NCBI RefSeq assembly: GCF_009749385.1
Contig: NZ_WBIN01000003.1
Location: forward strand, 124,001 to 188,000
Source of the DNA: Agromyces allii
Lineage (GTDB): Bacteria; Actinomycetota; Actinomycetes; Actinomycetales; Microbacteriaceae
Direction of reading: 5' to 3'
DNA length: 64,000 nucleotides
Positions 16,730 through 25,618 of this stretch are shown piece by piece. Each line of letters opens with the position of its first letter. Positions within the stretch are counted from its first letter, which is position 1. The translations under genes were made by a program, and so were the position numbers. The notes beneath the pieces are model-generated. The model was not told the DNA's origin. It saw only the letters and a list, made by a program, of their open reading frames with translations, and ran no database searches.

Positions 16730-18163
16730 CTACTCCAGCAGCAGCGCCGGCTCCTCGATGATCGACGCGACATCGGCGACGAAGCGCGACACGACGTCGC
16801 CGTCGACCACCCGGTGGTCGAACGAGCCGCCGATCGTCGTCACGAAGCGCGGACGCACCTCGCCGTCGACGACCCACGGCTTCTGCTTGATCGTGCCGAG
16901 CGCGACGATGCCGACCTCGCCGGGGTTCAGGATCGGCGTGCCGGTGTCCATGCCGAACACGCCGATGTTCGTGATGGTGATCGTGCCGCCCTGCATCTCG
17001 GCCGGCTGCGTCTTGCCCTCGCGGGCCGTGAGCGTCAGCTGCTCGAGTGCGGTGGCGAGCTCGACCATCGACATGTCCTGCGCGTTCTTGACGTTCGGCA
17101 CGATGAGCCCCCTGGGGGTCGCCGCGGCGATGCCGAGGTTCACGTAGTGCTTCACGATGATCTCGTCGTCGGTCCACTGCGCGTTGACGGTGGGGTTGCG
17201 GCGAACCGCCCACAGCATCGCCTTGGCCATGATGAGCAGCGGTGAGATCCTGACGCCGGCGTAGTCGGGCGACGCCTTGAGCCGCTTCAGGTACTCCATG
17301 GTGCGCGTCGCGTCGACATCGACGAACACGGATACATGCGGTGCGGAGTATGCGCTCTGCACCATCGCAGCGGCGATCGCCTTGCGCACGCCCTTGACGG
17401 GAATGCGGGTCTCGCGGTCCGACGGAGCCTCGGGCGTCTGGATGTTGCGGAACACGCTCGCCTGGCTCGCCTCGCGGATCACGTCATCGCGCGTGATGTC
17501 GCCGATCGGCCCGGTGGGGGAGACCCGCGACAGGTCGACCCCGAGGTCCTTCGCGAGCTTGCGGATCGGCGGCTTCGCGATCACGGGCACGCCCGAGTCG
17601 GGACGGGGCGCCACGGGAGCGGCGCCGGCCGTGGGGGCCTGCGCGACGACGGGCGCGGGGGGCGGCGTCGGTGCGAGGTGCTCGTGCGCGCCGCCGGGCG
17701 AGGGATGCCGCTGCCGACGTCGTGTGCCCGTGGGGCCGGATGCTCCGTGGCCGACGAGCACGGCGCCGCCGCCCTCCGACGGGGCAGCCGCGTGCGACGC
17801 GACCGTGGCGGGTGCCGCAGCAGCGGCAGGAGCGGCCGAGGGCGCCGCCGCCGCACCGGGCGCAGCAGCAGCGGCGGGCTGGGCAGACGCAGGCGCGGGT
17901 GCAGCAGGGGCGCCCGCGGCATCCGCCGTCTGGACCACGAGGATCGGCGTGCCGACGTCGACCGTGGCGCCTTCATCGACCAGCAGCTCGGTGACGACGC
18001 CCTCGAAGGCGCTCGGCAGCTCGACGAGCGACTTCGCCGTCTCGATCTCGACGAAGACCTGGTCGAGCACGATGGCGTCGCCCGGCGCGACACGCCATTG
18101 GACGATCTCGGCCTCGGTGAGTCCTTCACCGACGTCGGGCAACGGGAACCGGATCTCAGTCAT
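16730..18163 (-). CDS. bkdC: Branched-chain 2-oxo acid dehydrogenase E2 (dihydrolipoyl acyltransferase)
   Basis: The 477-residue protein has one N-terminal lipoyl domain with the lipoylated Lys at 44 ([11 protein letters not shown]). A long Ala/Pro-rich linker follows, then a peripheral E1/E3-binding domain ([19 protein letters not shown]), then the acyltransferase domain with catalytic His450 in HRVVDGD. A single lipoyl domain and the neighbouring separate E1 alpha and beta genes fit the branched-chain type rather than actinobacterial pyruvate dehydrogenase. It is third of the E1a-E1b-E2 set. No E3 gene is nearby, so lipoamide dehydrogenase must come from elsewhere. Confidence 0.93.
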   Translation of the reverse strand: MTEIRFPLPDVGEGLTEAEIVQWRVAPGDAIVLDQVFVEIETAKSLVELPSAFEGVVTELLVDEGATVDVGTPILVVQTADAAGAPAAPAPASAQPAAAAAPGAAAAPSAAPAAAAAPATVASHAAAPSEGGGAVLVGHGASGPTGTRRRQRHPSPGGAHEHLAPTPPPAPVVAQAPTAGAAPVAPRPDSGVPVIAKPPIRKLAKDLGVDLSRVSPTGPIGDITRDDVIREASQASVFRNIQTPEAPSDRETRIPVKGVRKAIAAAMVQSAYSAPHVSVFVDVDATRTMEYLKRLKASPDYAGVRISPLLIMAKAMLWAVRRNPTVNAQWTDDEIIVKHYVNLGIAAATPRGLIVPNVKNAQDMSMVELATALEQLTLTAREGKTQPAEMQGGTITITNIGVFGMDTGTPILNPGEVGIVALGTIKQKPWVVDGEVRPRFVTTIGGSFDHRVVDGDVVSRFVADVASIIEEPALLLE

Positions 18164-18219
18164 GTGTCCACCCTCGCAGTCGATCTATGCCGTCGACGTC
18201 ATATCGATTCGTGTCGCCG

Positions 18220-19320
18220 TCAGTACGCGAGCGCACGGTCGACGGCTTCGAGCACCCGGTCGGGGCTCGGCAGGTACTCGGTCTCGAGCGCGGCCGGCGG
18301 GAACGGCGTGTCGAAGCTCGACACGCGCAGCACGGGGGCCTCGAGCGAGTAGAACGCGCGCTCGGCGACGGTCGCGGCGATCTCGGACCCGACGCTGACC
18401 GAGCCGTAGGCCTCTTGAGCGACGACGAGTCGCCCGGTGCGGCCGACCGATTCGAGCAGGGGTCCGTAGTCGATGGGGGAGAGCGAGCGCAGGTCGACGA
18501 CCTCGATGCTCGTGCCCTCGCCCGCGGCGATGTCGGCAGCCTGCAGCAGGGTCGAGATCATCGCGCCGTGACCGACGACCGTGACGTCGGTGCCCGAGCG
18601 GATGATGCGGCTCGAGTGCAGCGGCACGCCCGAGTGATCGAGATCGATCGGACCCTTCGGCCAGTAGCGGCTCTTCGGCTCGAAGAACAGCACGGGATCG
18701 TTCGAGGCGATGGCCTCCTGGATCATCCAGTACGCGTCGTGCGGGCTCGACGGGCTCACGACCCGGAGGCCGGGCGTGTGCGCGAAGTAGGCCTCCGGGC
18801 TCTCCTGGTGGTGCTCGATCGAGCCGATGTGCCCGCCGTAGGGCACGCGGATGACGATCGGCATCGACAGCGATCCGTCGTGGCGGAGCGTCATGCGCGC
18901 CAGCTGCGTCGTGATCTGATCGAACGCCGGGAAGATGAAGCCGTCGAACTGGATCTCGATGACGGGCCGGTAGCCGCGCATCGCGAGGCCGATGGCCGTG
19001 CCGACGATGCCCGACTCGGCGAGCGGCGTGTCGAGCACGCGGTGATCGCCGAACTCGGCCTGGAGCCCTTCCGTCACACGGAAGACGCCGCCGAGCGGGC
19101 CGATGTCCTCGCCCATCAGCAGCACCTTGTCGTCGGCGCGGAGGGCTTCACGCAGGCCCGCGGTGATGGCCTTGGCCATCGAGAGCGTCTGCACGCCCTT
19201 CACACCGGGCTCCGCGGATGCCGCGGGGTCGCCGCTCACGGGACCCGGCACGTTCGACTCGGTCGCCGCGACCGGCTCGACCGCGCCGGCCTGCAGCTGC
19301 TCCTCGATGTCGGTGCTCAT
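18220..19320 (-). CDS. bkdB: 2-oxo acid dehydrogenase E1 beta subunit
   Basis: The 366-residue product is a transketolase-like pyrimidine-binding E1 beta. It has the signature LMGEDIGPLGGVFRVTEGL and the C-terminal domain with QEAYGSVSVGSEIAA. It forms the thiamine-diphosphate active site with the alpha subunit. The ATG overlaps the alpha stop by 4 nt (ATGA). The first 50 residues are a low-complexity extension not usual in the family. Substrates in relatives are the 2-oxo acids of Val, Leu and Ile, which feed branched-chain fatty acid synthesis in actinobacteria. Confidence 0.93.
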   Translation of the reverse strand: MSTDIEEQLQAGAVEPVAATESNVPGPVSGDPAASAEPGVKGVQTLSMAKAITAGLREALRADDKVLLMGEDIGPLGGVFRVTEGLQAEFGDHRVLDTPLAESGIVGTAIGLAMRGYRPVIEIQFDGFIFPAFDQITTQLARMTLRHDGSLSMPIVIRVPYGGHIGSIEHHQESPEAYFAHTPGLRVVSPSSPHDAYWMIQEAIASNDPVLFFEPKSRYWPKGPIDLDHSGVPLHSSRIIRSGTDVTVVGHGAMISTLLQAADIAAGEGTSIEVVDLRSLSPIDYGPLLESVGRTGRLVVAQEAYGSVSVGSEIAATVAERAFYSLEAPVLRVSSFDTPFPPAALETEYLPSPDRVLEAVDRALAY

Positions 19321-20459
19321 GCTGCGCCTCCTTCGAATCCGGTCTCGAACGCCTGGAGCCACGCCGCCTGCTCGACCATGAGCGGGTGCGGCTCGCTGTA
19401 CACGTGCTCGAAGATGGTCTCGCGCGTCGGCACGGTCACCTCGAGGGCGCGTTTGCGGACGTCGCTCGCGACATCCGCCGCCTCTTCATCGGCGGAGGCG
19501 AAGAACTCGGCCGAGGCGCCGCGGGACTCGAGCCACGCGCGGTAGCGGATGATCGGGTCGCGCTCGGCCCAGTAGGCGACCTCGTCGTCGGTGCGGTACT
19601 TCGTGGGGTCGTCGGCCGTGGTGTGCGCACCCATGCGGTAGGTGAGCGCCTCGATGAAGCTCGGGCCCTGTCCCGCGCGCGCCTCTTCGAGGGCGACGCG
19701 CGTGGCGGCGTAGCTCACGAGCACGTCGTTGCCGTCGATGCGCAGGCTCGGCATGCCGAACCCGCCGCCGCGGAGCGAGAGCGGCGTGCGCGACTGGCGC
19801 GACACGGGCACCGAGATCGCCCACTGGTTGTTCTGCACGAAGAAGACCTCGGGCGTCTGATAGCTCGCCGCGAAGACGAGCGCCTCGCTCGCGTCGCCCT
19901 GCGACGTCGAACCGTCGCCGTAGTACACGAGCACGGCGGCATCGGTCTCGGGGTCGCCGGTGCCCGAAGCGCCGTCGAACTTGATGCCCATGGCGTAGCC
20001 CGTGGCGTGCAGCGTCTGCGACGCGAGCACGAGCGTGTAGAGGTGGAAGTTGCCGTTCTCGGCCGGGTTCCATCCGCCGAGCGTCGCGCCCCGCAGCAGG
20101 CCGAGGATGCGCACGGGGTCGAGCCCTCGGATCATGCCGACGATGTGCTCGCGGTACGACGGGAAGATGTGGTCCTGCGGGCGGGAGGCGCGCGCGGATC
20201 CCACCTGAGCGGCCTCCTGGCCGTGGCTCGGCACCCACAGGGCGAGCTGGCCCTGCCGCTGCAGGTTCGCGCCCGTGATGTCGATGCGACGCGAGATGAC
20301 CATGTCCCGGTGGAACTGCTCGAGCGTCGCGTCGTCGAGCGCCTCGATCAGCGGGAGGTAGGCCTCGGCCTCGGGGGAGGGCCGGAGCGCTCCCTCGGGG
20401 GTCAGCAGTTGCACCGTCGGCGCGGTGAATTCTCGTTCCTGGGCGACCACGGGTTTCAC
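19317..20459 (-). CDS. bkdA: 2-oxo acid dehydrogenase E1 alpha subunit
   Basis: The 380-residue E1 alpha has the thiamine-diphosphate motif GDGSTSQGDASEALVFAA...NN (the GDG-to-NN pattern) and the family segment YREHIVGMIRGLDPVRIL. It decarboxylates branched-chain 2-oxo acids with E1 beta. The GTG start giving MKPVVAQEREF was chosen because it is the first start after the upstream stop; a GTG three codons later is also possible. It begins 8 nt after the HisC-like gene, so all four genes probably form one operon. Confidence 0.93.
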   Translation of the reverse strand: MKPVVAQEREFTAPTVQLLTPEGALRPSPEAEAYLPLIEALDDATLEQFHRDMVISRRIDITGANLQRQGQLALWVPSHGQEAAQVGSARASRPQDHIFPSYREHIVGMIRGLDPVRILGLLRGATLGGWNPAENGNFHLYTLVLASQTLHATGYAMGIKFDGASGTGDPETDAAVLVYYGDGSTSQGDASEALVFAASYQTPEVFFVQNNQWAISVPVSRQSRTPLSLRGGGFGMPSLRIDGNDVLVSYAATRVALEEARAGQGPSFIEALTYRMGAHTTADDPTKYRTDDEVAYWAERDPIIRYRAWLESRGASAEFFASADEEAADVASDVRKRALEVTVPTRETIFEHVYSEPHPLMVEQAAWLQAFETGFEGGAA

Positions 20460-20467
20460 GCTACCCG

Positions 20468-21571
20468 CTACTTCGGGTGCCCTTCTTGTGAACCCGGTAC
20501 AAGCTCTCCGAGAATCCCGAGGAGGATATCCACAGACTCGTGCTCGCCGATCGAGACTCGAATGCCCTCGGGCGGGAACGCGCGCACGACGACGCCCGCG
20601 TCGAACAGCCGCTCGGCGACCGCGGTCGTGTCGGCTCCCGTCGGCAGCCAGATGAAGTTGCCCTGCGCGTCGGGCACGGGCCAGCCCTGCGCGAGGAGGG
20701 CCTGATGCAGCCGGGTGCGGCGCTCGACGATCTCGGCCACCCTGGCCAGCAGCTCGGCCTCTGCCTCGAGCGAGGCGATGCCCGCAGCGCCCGCCGCGGC
20801 GGTGACGCCGAGCGGGATCGCCGTCGCGCGCGCGGCGTCGAGGATCCCGACGGGGCCGATCGCGTAGCCGACCCGCAGGCCCGCGAGACCGTAGGCCTTC
20901 GAGAAGGTGCGCAGCACCACGAGGTTCGGGTAACGCCCGATGAGGGTTCGCCCGTCGACGGATGCCCCGTCGCGCACGAACTCGACGTAGGCCTCGTCGA
21001 GCAGCACGAGCAGGTCGCTCGGCACGCGCGCCATGAACGCCTCGAACTCGTCGGCGGTGACCGTGACGCCCGTGGGGTTGTTGGGGGAGCACACGATGAC
21101 CACGCGCGTGCGATCGGTGATCGCGTCGGCCATGGCGTCGAGGTCGTGCCCGTGGTCTGCGCGGTTCGGGATCTGCACGCTCGTGGCGCCCGAGACGGTG
21201 ACGAGTCCGGGGTAGGCCTCGAACGAACGCCAGGAGTAGACGACCTCGTCGCCGGGGGCGGCCGCCGCGAGGATGAACTGGGCGAGCAGCGCGACCGAGC
21301 CGTCGCCGATGAGCACCTCGTCGGCCGTGACGCCGAACCGCTCTCCGAGCTTCTCGCGGAGCGCGAGGGCCGTCGCGTCGGGGTATCGGTTGATCTGCGT
21401 CGCGGTCGCCGCGACCGCCTCGGCCACGCCCGGCAGCGGGTCGAACGGATTCTCGTTGCTCGAGAGCTTGTAGCCCTCGGCGGGCGCGGGGCGCCCCTGA
21501 CGATACGGCGGGAGGGCGGCGATCTCAGGACGCAGGCGGATGCCCGGCGTCGTCGACTCGGGATTGGTCAC
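20468..21571 (-). CDS. HisC-like aminotransferase (histidinol-phosphate or aromatic amino acid)
   Basis: The 367-residue class I/II PLP enzyme has the internal-aldimine motif [14 protein letters not shown], typical of the HisC family, and [16 protein letters not shown] near the start. In actinobacteria, proteins of this type outside the his operon are often annotated as phenylalanine/aromatic aminotransferase (pat). Its position 8 nt before bkdA suggests it may supply 2-oxo acids to that complex. The GTG start is preceded by TAGCGT and 7 nt, which fits a leaderless mRNA. Which amino acid it uses cannot be read from sequence. Confidence 0.9.
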   Translation of the reverse strand: MTNPESTTPGIRLRPEIAALPPYRQGRPAPAEGYKLSSNENPFDPLPGVAEAVAATATQINRYPDATALALREKLGERFGVTADEVLIGDGSVALLAQFILAAAAPGDEVVYSWRSFEAYPGLVTVSGATSVQIPNRADHGHDLDAMADAITDRTRVVIVCSPNNPTGVTVTADEFEAFMARVPSDLLVLLDEAYVEFVRDGASVDGRTLIGRYPNLVVLRTFSKAYGLAGLRVGYAIGPVGILDAARATAIPLGVTAAAGAAGIASLEAEAELLARVAEIVERRTRLHQALLAQGWPVPDAQGNFIWLPTGADTTAVAERLFDAGVVVRAFPPEGIRVSIGEHESVDILLGILGELVPGSQEGHPK

Positions 21572-21578
21572 GGAATCC

Positions 21579-21584
21579 ACGCTA
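21579..21584 (-). promoter_or_regulatory. Putative -10 element of the aminotransferase-bkd operon
   Basis: TAGCGT on the minus strand ends 7 nt before the GTG start of the HisC-like gene, the spacing expected for leaderless transcription. A TACCTT element for the divergent holin-like gene (21583-21588, plus strand) overlaps it by two bases, so the two promoters may compete. Confidence 0.5.
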
Positions 21585-21625
21585 CCTTCTCGCCCATCGT
21601 CGGTCGCGTCTGGGAGAGTTGGCCC

Positions 21626-22009
21626 ATGCGGTTCATCATCAAGGTCCTGGTCGTCGCATTCGCCCTCTGGCTCACGACCCTGCTCGTCGACGGCGTCAAC
21701 GTCGTGCCCTACGAGGAGACGAGCGTCGGCACCGTGCTGACCTACCTGCTCGTCGCGCTGATCTTCGGTCTCGTGAACGCCATCGTCGGCACGTTCATCC
21801 GCATCGTGGCCTTCCCGCTGTACGTGCTGACCCTCGGGCTCATCTCGTTCATCGTGAACGGCCTGCTCCTCATGATCGTCGACTGGTTCAGCGACCTCAT
21901 GGGCTTCGGCCTCGTCGTCGAGTCGTTCTGGTGGGGCGTGCTCGGCGCACTCGTGCTCGGCCTCTTCAGCTGGCTCATCGGCCTCGTGGTACGGCCGAGC
22001 CGGGACTGA
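21626..22009 (+). CDS. Phage-holin-family (holin superfamily IV-like) membrane protein
   Basis: The 127-residue protein has four hydrophobic helices and the conserved centre [26 protein letters not shown]. This matches a widespread bacterial family annotated as phage holin family or mycobacterial four-helix holin superfamily IV. The family is chromosomal in most actinobacteria, so it does not indicate a prophage. GGGAGAG lies 6-12 nt before the ATG. Its 3' end overlaps the convergent hydrolase gene by 35 bp. Its role is unknown. Confidence 0.9.
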   Translation: MRFIIKVLVVAFALWLTTLLVDGVNVVPYEETSVGTVLTYLLVALIFGLVNAIVGTFIRIVAFPLYVLTLGLISFIVNGLLLMIVDWFSDLMGFGLVVESFWWGVLGALVLGLFSWLIGLVVRPSRD

Positions 22010-23585
22010 CACCGGGTCTGAACCCGGCCGTCAGGCCGGGCTCGAAGTTCGGCTCGAAGCCCGACGAGAAGTCCGCCGGTTCCGGCTCGACGCGCTCGGC
22101 GTGCCATCGAGTCCGCTCACCGATCGTGCCGGCCGTGAACTCCCGGATCTGCTCGCGGCCCGCGACGAGCCCCGGGTCGGCGGCGTCGTCCATCATCGCG
22201 GCGGTCGCGCCGTACGCCGGGATCTGGTGGGCCGGCAGCAGCTTCTCGCCGTCGTACCCGTCGGGATGGACCCGGCGCGACACGACGATCACATGCGACG
22301 GATGCCCGGCTGCGGCCGTCGCGGGAACGGGATCGTCCTCGTTCTCGGCCGAGATGAACGGCACACCGGGAGGTATGGGTGCCGACGCGACCGGTCCGCC
22401 GAAGTTCACCCCGGCGACGACCTCGAGCTCCGGGTCGGCGGCGAGCCCGGCGGCGATGACGCCGCCGCCCGAGTGGCCGACGGCCAGGATGGGATCGCCG
22501 GGCTCGGCTCCCGCAGCCGCGAGCGCCTGCCGCACGGCCCGCTCCGCGCCGGCCGAGCTCGCACCGAACCGCCTCAGCGCATCGAGGGCCGAGTCGTCGG
22601 CGATGCCGTGCACGTTCGAGGACATGTCGTTCGTCTCGGCGCCGGCCTCCAACGTGAAGTCGACCGTGCCGCCGATGTAGACGACGAACCGGTTCTCGCC
22701 ATCGACCACGAAGCGCTCGACGGTGATCTGCGCCTCGCCGTCGCTCGGCGGGATCCGCCCGACGAGGTCTTCGTACCCGTCGGGCGGCGGAACCGCGGCA
22801 TTCGACGGCGGAGGCGCGACGGCGGGGTCGCGCGCCGTTCCGGTCGTCACCTGCTGGACCCGAACGGGCCCGTCGACCAGCGTGCGTCCCGACCCGATGC
22901 CGAGCACCGAGAGGAGCCCGGCTGCGCCGAGGATCATCGACGCCGACTCGGGGGCGTCGATCGTCGGCCCGATCGCCCACCCGCCGGGCACGCGGAGCGC
23001 TGCGAGCACGAACTCGTCGGCGTGGTCGGCGAACGTTCGCACGAGCCGCACGAACGCCGGGTCGTTCAACACGCCCCGGTTCTCGACGAGCCACTGCTCG
23101 AGTGCGGTCTCGATCGCCCGGCCCGGATCACCGCCCAGCGCCTTCGCGACGCCGAACGCAGCCATGGCCGGCAACGCGACCTCCGTGAGACCGGCCGCCG
23201 CTCGGCCGACGGCGAGCGGAACGAGGAAGCCGAGCAGGGTCGCCCCGATCGAACCTCCGACGTCCCAGAGCGAACCGACGAACCGCTCGGTCTCGCCGTA
23301 CCGCTCGGCCGATTCCTCGAGCGCGAGACGCACCGACGAGATCCGGGCCGCGACGTCGTCGAGTTCGATGCCCGCCTGCCGCATGGTCAACCCCGGCCAG
23401 GGGAGTTCGCCGCTGACCGAGACCTCTCCCTCGAGTGACCACGATCGCGTCTGGAGGGCGGCGAAGCCCTCGATCCACTCCTGCACGATCGCCTCGGCCG
23501 AGGCGAGCCGACTCGCGTCGGCGAAGAGGGCGTCGATCGCGACGGCCGTCGATCCGCCCCCGGAGACGGTGAGATCGTCGCTCAT
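21975..23585 (-). CDS. Alpha/beta hydrolase with helical N-terminal domain, possible type VII-secreted effector
   Basis: The 536-residue protein has a helical N-terminal region (about 1-140). A hydrophobic segment follows ([16 protein letters not shown]), then a Pro-rich linker (about 285-300), then a lipase/esterase-like domain with the nucleophile elbow GHSGGG and a downstream Asp/His-containing stretch. The extreme C-terminus is a degenerate FEPG-like repeat that overlaps the convergent gene. Its ATG overlaps the stop of a 111-residue WXG100-like gene by 4 nt. This two-gene layout resembles ESX/type VII substrate pairs. No secretion ATPase is nearby, and export is an inference. Confidence 0.75.
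   Translation of the reverse strand: MSDDLTVSGGGSTAVAIDALFADASRLASAEAIVQEWIEGFAALQTRSWSLEGEVSVSGELPWPGLTMRQAGIELDDVAARISSVRLALEESAERYGETERFVGSLWDVGGSIGATLLGFLVPLAVGRAAAGLTEVALPAMAAFGVAKALGGDPGRAIETALEQWLVENRGVLNDPAFVRLVRTFADHADEFVLAALRVPGGWAIGPTIDAPESASMILGAAGLLSVLGIGSGRTLVDGPVRVQQVTTGTARDPAVAPPPSNAAVPPPDGYEDLVGRIPPSDGEAQITVERFVVDGENRFVVYIGGTVDFTLEAGAETNDMSSNVHGIADDSALDALRRFGASSAGAERAVRQALAAAGAEPGDPILAVGHSGGGVIAAGLAADPELEVVAGVNFGGPVASAPIPPGVPFISAENEDDPVPATAAAGHPSHVIVVSRRVHPDGYDGEKLLPAHQIPAYGATAAMMDDAADPGLVAGREQIREFTAGTIGERTRWHAERVEPEPADFSSGFEPNFEPGLTAGFRPGVSPGSAVPRGR
22012..22027 (+). terminator. Hairpin after the holin-like gene
   Basis: CCGGGT-CTGA-ACCCGG follows the stop codon by 2 nt, but there is no T tract. 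It lies inside the 3' coding part of the opposing hydrolase gene. Confidence 0.4.
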
Positions 23586-23917
23586 GAGACGGGACGGGAT
23601 GCCAGCGCCGCTTCCTGTTCGTCGAGCCTCGCCTGCAGGACCTCGAGGCACGACGAGAGCCCGAGTTCGGCCGTCGTCAACGTGGCCGAGATCGAGGTCA
23701 GCGCCTCGGCGACGCCGACGAGCACCTCGGCGTAGGCCGTGCCGGCCTCGGAGCACCAGGAGACCGGCGCCTCAGGCAGCCGGGTTCGCGCGCCGGCGCC
23801 CACCTCTTCGGCGAGCGCGGTCACCGCATCCCGGTGACGCCTGACCTCGTCGACCTGTTCGGATGTCACCGCGGTGCCGGTGATCAGTGCCAGGACCGCC
23901 TCGTCGTAGGAACTCAT
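23582..23917 (-). CDS. Small helical protein, WXG100-like
   Basis: The 111-residue product is predicted almost fully helical in two long helices broken near PEAPVSWCSEAGTAYAEVL. This W-x-S-x-x-G-x-x-Y stretch resembles the WXG turn of ESAT-6-like proteins. There is no signal peptide, as in that family. The gene overlaps the following alpha/beta hydrolase gene by 4 nt, indicating stoichiometric expression. It could be the secretion partner or chaperone of that hydrolase. Family assignment rests on the motif, size and context only. Confidence 0.65.
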   Translation of the reverse strand: MSSYDEAVLALITGTAVTSEQVDEVRRHRDAVTALAEEVGAGARTRLPEAPVSWCSEAGTAYAEVLVGVAEALTSISATLTTAELGLSSCLEVLQARLDEQEAALASRPVS

Positions 23918-24043
23918 CGCGCCAGTCTGGTGAGGGCGTACGGATGCCGGTGGCGCGCGACATCCGTCGGTGGGATCGTCTGGTCGAACACGGCCTGTTG
24001 AGGACGGGCCGCGAACGATGGCCGCCACGCCGGCCGCGCGGAT

Positions 24044-24973
24044 TCATCCCGCCTCGGCCACCACGTCGGCGAGCACGCGTGCACCGAGCCGCCCGAGCGG
24101 ACTGCCCGCGTCGGTCTCGGCCACCATCGCCGTCGCCATCACGAGCGCCCACCCTCGGGCCCGCTCCCAGGTCGCGGCGTCGATGCCCGCCGCGGGACCC
24201 GCGAGCGCATCGATCCGCTGTCGGAACGCGGCTCTCCCGGGGGGCCCGAACGTCAGCCACGCCGTGGCGAGGTCGGTCGCGGGGTCGCCCGACGTGAGGT
24301 CGCCGAAGTCCACGACGGCCGCGAGCGACCCGTCTTCGCACAGCAGCAGGTTGCCGGGGTGCAGGTCGCCGTGCAGCCACACGGGCGGTCCCCGCCAGAC
24401 GGATGCCGCGAGCGCACGTTCCCAGGCACGACCCACGGCGTCGGGGCGGGCCACGCGTCCGCCGGCGAGCCGATCGCGCACCGAGGCGTCGCGCACAGCG
24501 AGCGGCACCCCGCGGAACGGGTTGACGGGGGCGTCGGCGGGCGCGGGCACCCCGAGCGCGACGACGAAGCCGGCCAACGCTTCGGCTGCGGCATCCCGGA
24601 CCGAGGTCTCGAACTCGAGGGCGGGCGAGCCCGGGAGCCACGGCACGATGCTCCACGGCGCGTCGTACCCGAGCTCGGGGGCCGGGCGTCCGGTGCGCAC
24701 GGGCGCGGGCACCGGCACGGGCAGCCGGCCGGCGAGACGGGGCAGCCACTGCTGCTCGTGCAGCGCGAGCCGGATCGCGATGTCGCGCCGCGGCATCCGC
24801 ACCGCGAGAGAGTCACCGTCACCGGCGCTGCCGTCGCCCAACCGGAACATGACGTTGTCCCAGCCGTTCGCGACCCGGCGCACGGGTGCGACGAGGTCGG
24901 GATGCTGCGCTGCGAGGAGTCGGCGGACGAGCTCCTCGTCGGGATGCAGGTCGGCCTCGGGGGCATCGCCCAT
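24044..24973 (-). CDS. Aminoglycoside phosphotransferase (APH) family kinase
   Basis: The 309-residue kinase-fold protein has the catalytic loop HGDLHPGNLL and the metal-binding DFGD, with a glycine-rich N-lobe. Substrates of this family include aminoglycosides, macrolides, homoserine and sugars, so drug resistance should not be assumed. The ATG at MGDAPEAD was chosen because GGAAGGAG lies about 10 nt upstream; a GTG three codons earlier would be too close to it. It is divergent from the phosphatase-purB operon and monocistronic. Confidence 0.88.
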   Translation of the reverse strand: MGDAPEADLHPDEELVRRLLAAQHPDLVAPVRRVANGWDNVMFRLGDGSAGDGDSLAVRMPRRDIAIRLALHEQQWLPRLAGRLPVPVPAPVRTGRPAPELGYDAPWSIVPWLPGSPALEFETSVRDAAAEALAGFVVALGVPAPADAPVNPFRGVPLAVRDASVRDRLAGGRVARPDAVGRAWERALAASVWRGPPVWLHGDLHPGNLLLCEDGSLAAVVDFGDLTSGDPATDLATAWLTFGPPGRAAFRQRIDALAGPAAGIDAATWERARGWALVMATAMVAETDAGSPLGRLGARVLADVVAEAG

Positions 24974-25090
24974 GGTCCTCACTCCTTCCGACGCTCGTCA
25001 GCGTACGCGGGCCGCGTACGCTCATCCGCCCCGCCCGGTCGCCCGAGAATTCTGCTGCGCCCGACGCGCATCGCCGCCAGAATGGAGGGC

Positions 25091-25618
25091 ATGACGCGTG
25101 CGGACGCCGCAGGGGGTATCGCGCAGCCGTTCCGAGTGTCATTCGTCTGCACCGGCAACATCTGCCGGTCGCCGATGGCCGAGGCCGTGCTGCGCTCGCT
25201 CGCCGAACGCGAGGGGCTCTCCTCGCGCATCCAGATCGAGTCGGCGGCGACCGGCGACTGGCACGTCGGCGAGCAGGCCGACCTCCGCACCGTGGCCGCC
25301 CTCGAGCGCGCGGGCTACGACGGGTCGCGGCATCGTGCCCGCCAGTTCGACGCGACCGACTTCCCGAACCTCGACCTCGTGGTCGCCTTCGATCGCGGGC
25401 AGGCCCGCATCCTGCGCAACTGGGCGCACGACTCGGCCGACCAGCAGAAGGTGCGATTGCTGCTGGAGTTCGACGCCGAACTGGCCGCCCTGCAAGACGT
25501 TCCCGACCCCTACTACTCCGACGGGGCGGCCTTCGATCGAGTTCTTGGGATGATAGAGCAGGCGACGCTGGCGCTGTTCCGCCAACTCGCTCCCGCTCTC
25601 AGACAAGGAATCCGATGA
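25091..25618 (+). CDS. Low-molecular-weight protein-tyrosine phosphatase
   Basis: The 175-residue enzyme has the CX5R loop as C20-TGNIC-R26-S and the C-terminal general-acid motif DPYY. It fits the low-molecular-weight phosphatase family. An N-terminal extension of about 15 residues precedes the domain. GGAGGGC lies directly before the ATG. The stop overlaps the purB start by 4 nt (ATGA), a notable coupling of a signalling phosphatase to purine synthesis. Its target (a tyrosine- or arginine-phosphorylated protein) is unknown. Confidence 0.92.
   Translation: MTRADAAGGIAQPFRVSFVCTGNICRSPMAEAVLRSLAEREGLSSRIQIESAATGDWHVGEQADLRTVAALERAGYDGSRHRARQFDATDFPNLDLVVAFDRGQARILRNWAHDSADQQKVRLLLEFDAELAALQDVPDPYYSDGAAFDRVLGMIEQATLALFRQLAPALRQGIR

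Noticed and set aside
21626-22009. Prophage remnant suggested by the holin-like annotation
   Set aside because: The family is a normal chromosomal membrane protein in actinobacteria, and no other phage genes or att sites are nearby.
24044-24973. Aminoglycoside resistance gene
   Set aside because: The APH fold covers many kinases; nothing in the sequence or context indicates antibiotic substrates.
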